Shown here: positions 61,974 to 64,000 of the stretch, piece after piece
Position numbering within the stretch: position 1 is the stretch's first letter
Layout of the letters: every line of letters starts with the position of its first letter
Origin: JAEUMG01 sp046349315
GTDB taxonomy: Bacteria; Pseudomonadota; Alphaproteobacteria; Rhizobiales; Aestuariivirgaceae
Assembly: GCA_046349315.1 (NCBI GenBank)
Contig: JAXMCQ010000011.1
Coordinates: 62,001-126,000, forward strand
Direction of reading: 5' to 3'
DNA: 64,000 bases
Notes under the pieces: model-generated
What the model saw: only the letters and a program-made list of their open reading frames with translations
Told to the model about the DNA's origin: nothing
Database searches by the model: none
Made by a program: the position numbers and the translations under genes

Positions 61974-62627
61974 GTGAGGGCGGTATCCCCGCCCGATTTG
62001 TTGCGCGTGTCGGCGGGGGTATCATTCGTGGATGGAACTTGCCGGCGCGCTTTCATTCTTACTGCAGTCGGGCTGCTGGGCAGCCTTCCTGTACGGACCC
62101 AAACGATGTCCAAAGCCACCGCGGTGATCGACGACCTCAGTCGCAAAGCACCGGTGGCCACAATCGGTACGAGCTGGCAGCTCGTGACCGACCAGGTCAT
62201 GGGTGGTGTTTCGCAAGGCAGCATGAGCCGCGAGATGGTTTCCGGACGCCTCGCCATTCGGATGCGTGGGGATGTCCGGCTCGAAAATAATGGTGGCTTC
62301 ATTCAGATGGCGCTCGACCTTGCGCCTGATAGCGGTGTGGTGGACGCGAGCGCCTGGCAAGGTGTCGGACTGGCCGTCTACGGCCCCGAGCAGGAATACG
62401 GGGTGCATCTGCGCACATCCGACCTCACCAGGCCCTGGCAATCCTACCGTCAGAATTTCAGGGCCCTGCCACAATGGCAGACAATCAAGTTGCCTTTTAC
62501 CGGGTTCAGTCCCTACCGCACCGAGACGCCACTCGATTTGCGACGTTTACGTCGGCTTGGTGTCGTTGCCATCGGTCGTGCCTTCTCAGCCGATCTTGCT
62601 GTCGGCGGACTGCAGTTTTTCGCCTGA
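61974..62627 (+). CDS. CIA30-domain protein
   Basis: The core (WQLVTDQVMGGVSQGSMSRE, RLENNGGFIQMALDL, YGVHLRTSDLTRPWQSYRQN and FTGFSPYRTETPLDLRRLRR) is the CIA30/NDUFAF1-like beta domain, known from complex I assembly and from bacterial proteins of unproven role. The N-terminal CRRAFILTAVGLLGSLP may be a signal or membrane anchor. Start is uncertain: GTG 61974 gives the full frame; ATG 62106 is an alternative. It is not a phage structural gene and is probably cargo. Confidence 0.75.
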   Translation: MRAVSPPDLLRVSAGVSFVDGTCRRAFILTAVGLLGSLPVRTQTMSKATAVIDDLSRKAPVATIGTSWQLVTDQVMGGVSQGSMSREMVSGRLAIRMRGDVRLENNGGFIQMALDLAPDSGVVDASAWQGVGLAVYGPEQEYGVHLRTSDLTRPWQSYRQNFRALPQWQTIKLPFTGFSPYRTETPLDLRRLRRLGVVAIGRAFSADLAVGGLQFFA

Positions 62628-63098
62628 GGCCGAGAACTGCTTCCTGAGAGCGGCCGTGGCGTCGCGCTAGCAATCCGCTATGATCGGCTAGGCACACCTA
62701 GAAGCGTTGTCTTGTGAGAAGCCCTGCAACCGCAACGATTTATCGGATTGGCCATGTTTCTGGACTGTCTCTTAGTTGCCCTCACACAAGTTTGTTGGCG
62801 GCACTGGGTGCGGCAACTTTTCTAATCGCGTCGATTTCGGACGTCGCAAGGGCGGTGGGGAGGACAGCCCAACGTATGGATCTACCCAACCATCTCGGCT
62901 TTGCGGGCGAGCGAGAACGGAAAATGCTGCCGCGCTCCGGTGCGGTATCTGTTCTTGATCCCCGGCAAATTTGCCGCTGGCATGGTGTGCGTATGAACCC
63001 GCGAATGGAGATGCTATACGAAGGCGAAAGAAGTCCCCGCCAAGACAAGATGAGCACGGATCGACCGCAGAGCTCGAGACGCAGCGGGCCTGGGATGC
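62628..63098. other. Region without a confident gene
   Basis: Open frames occur on both strands but lack recognisable content. One short plus-strand piece (ELETQRAWDAYDLAIRSKVL near 63070-63130) reads like the end of a small phage protein, but its frame has a stop shortly upstream. Confidence 0.35.
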
Positions 63099-63311
63099 CT
63101 ATGACCTTGCAATACGGTCGAAGGTTCTGCGCAGAACGTAGCTGCGGATTAACGACACTCCGGTGAAAATCAGTCCGATTCCGAGATTCTCGGCAAGCGA
63201 TGCATGCAGCCCGAACATCGGAAACACCAGTAGTTGGGTGAGAACCGCGAGCCCATAACCGATAACGATGTTGGACATTGACTCGACCAGCGACATGAGC
63301 CGCGACTGCAT
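63099..63311 (-). CDS. DUF7220-family small membrane protein
   Basis: A 70-residue protein with two hydrophobic segments (NIVIGYGLAVLTQLLVFPMF and LGIGLIFTGVSLIRSYVLRR), the pattern of DUF7220 proteins of rhizobial phages. It overlaps the end of the methyltransferase gene by one base and is co-directed with it. Function unknown. Confidence 0.75.
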   Translation of the reverse strand: MQSRLMSLVESMSNIVIGYGLAVLTQLLVFPMFGLHASLAENLGIGLIFTGVSLIRSYVLRRTFDRIARS

Positions 63312-64000
63312 CAGGCTGCATCCTTCTGAGCGGCCGCGGCTTTGAGTGCTCGCGCCGTCTTCAAGTCTGCAAAGGCCCGGTCCTCGCCTGCGAGTATGGC
63401 GTTCTTACCTGTGGCCACCTGCCAGCGCTCGACAATGACATCTACATACTTGGGATCGAGCTCGATCAGTCGTGCCCGTCGGCCAGCCCGTTCAGCAGCA
63501 ATCATGCTTGTGCCTGAGCCGCCGAAGAGGTCGAGGACGATGTCGCGGCTTTTGGACGAGTTGCGGATGGCGCGCTCGACCAACGCCACTGGCTTCATCG
63601 TCGGATGCAGGTCGTTCTTGGCCGGCTTGTCAAAGAACCAGACATCGCCCTGATCGCGGGCTCCACACCAAAAGTGATCGGCCCCGTCCCTCCAACCGTA
63701 GAGAATCGGTTCATACTGGCGCTGATAATCGGCGCGCCCGAGCGTGAAGGTGTTCTTGGCCCAGACGATGAAGGTCGACCATTTGCCGCCGGCTTCACGG
63801 AAAGCCTGCTGCAGGGCGTCGAGTTCGGAGGATGACATGCAGATGTAGCAGGCACCTTTGGTTACGCAGAGCAGGTTGACACAGGCGTCGTAGAGAAACG
63901 TGCCGAAGTCTTGGCCCAGGGCATCATTGAGGATCGGTCGGTTTTTTCCGCGGAGCTTGTCCTTGGCAGAGTTCGCATAGTTCACATTATAGGGTGGATC
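63311..64000 (-). CDS. Phage DNA methyltransferase (N4/N6 class), 5' end outside window
   Basis: The frame is open to the right edge. DPPYN at the edge is the catalytic motif IV of amino-methyltransferases, and LDLFGGSGTSMIAAERAGRR near the C-terminal end is the SAM-binding motif I, so motif order IV...I places it in the beta class (pfam01555 type). The target sequence cannot be read. Phages use such enzymes to evade restriction. It is the rightmost prophage gene seen here and overlaps the DUF7220 gene. Confidence 0.88.
   Translation of the reverse strand, partial: DPPYNVNYANSAKDKLRGKNRPILNDALGQDFGTFLYDACVNLLCVTKGACYICMSSSELDALQQAFREAGGKWSTFIVWAKNTFTLGRADYQRQYEPILYGWRDGADHFWCGARDQGDVWFFDKPAKNDLHPTMKPVALVERAIRNSSKSRDIVLDLFGGSGTSMIAAERAGRRARLIELDPKYVDVIVERWQVATGKNAILAGEDRAFADLKTARALKAAAAQKDAA

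Noticed and set aside
28862..64000. Gene-transfer agent rather than prophage
   Set aside because: Holin, endolysin, spanins, methyltransferase and a gpA/Nu1 terminase with lambda-type portal fit a true phage; the gene order is only similar to GTAs in the tail tip.
1..64000. CRISPR array or toxin-antitoxin pair
   Set aside because: No regularly spaced repeats and no pair of small overlapping genes of that type were seen.

Overview
The window is about 64 kb of GC-rich DNA. Its coding style and gene content (narGHJI with nnrU/nnrS, UgpC-type sugar importers, small zinc-ribbon hypotheticals, a DUF3489/DUF7220/DUF6950/DUF6441 prophage) point to an alphaproteobacterium, most likely Hyphomicrobiales (Rhizobiales). 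The species cannot be named from the sequence alone.

Region 1 (1-5.4 kb): the 3' part of a membrane nitrate reductase operon: narH (partial), narJ, narI, a parvulin isomerase, a small unknown gene, nnrU and nnrS. Several genes are damaged. narJ has a one-base frameshift, nnrU has a Trp-to-stop change, and nnrS has lost both ends and carries a tiny inverted piece of itself. A 362-bp internally deleted IS3-type element follows.

Region 2 (5.4-8.1 kb): small zinc-ribbon and hypothetical genes, a GFA-family gene and a fragment of an S41 C-terminal processing peptidase.

Region 3 (8.1-23.6 kb): a sugar-acid uptake and catabolism locus. It has a UgpC-type importer (ATPase, binding protein, two permeases), two BNR-repeat sialidase-like proteins, an aldehyde dehydrogenase, an enolase-superfamily dehydratase, a D-2-hydroxyacid dehydrogenase, a second Ssu/Tau-type importer and a DapA-family lyase. 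An oxidative route (dehydratase, then DapA-type enzyme, then semialdehyde dehydrogenase) is a reasonable inference. The glxA-like regulator, the second binding protein and the DapA-like gene are frameshifted.

Region 4 (23.6-28.8 kb): mostly broken genes: an XRE regulator, a small prophage-type gene, a bacterial glutamate-receptor-type channel fragment and a RidA gene. One apparently intact IS3-family element sits among them.

Region 5 (28.8-64 kb): a siphovirus-type prophage read mainly on the minus strand from right to left: DNA methyltransferase, DUF7220, DUF3489 (on plus), terminase small and large subunits, gpW-like joiner, lambda-type portal, protease-capsid fusion, DUF2190 cement, connectors, tail genes, tail chaperone with a canonical -1 slippery site, tape measure, tail tip, fibre-like proteins, holin, GH19 endolysin and Rz/Rz1 spanins. 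No integrase is seen; the early region probably lies beyond the right edge. Three stretches of bacterial genes interrupt it: a polyamine-type ABC importer lacking its ATPase inside the tail module (39.4-43.1 kb), a GNAT acetyltransferase with debris inside the head module (50.6-52.1 kb), and nitroreductase/IS630/membrane-protein DNA between two copies of a small gene (59.1-61.0 kb). Frameshifts in the terminase, tape measure and endolysin suggest a defective prophage, unless they are assembly errors.
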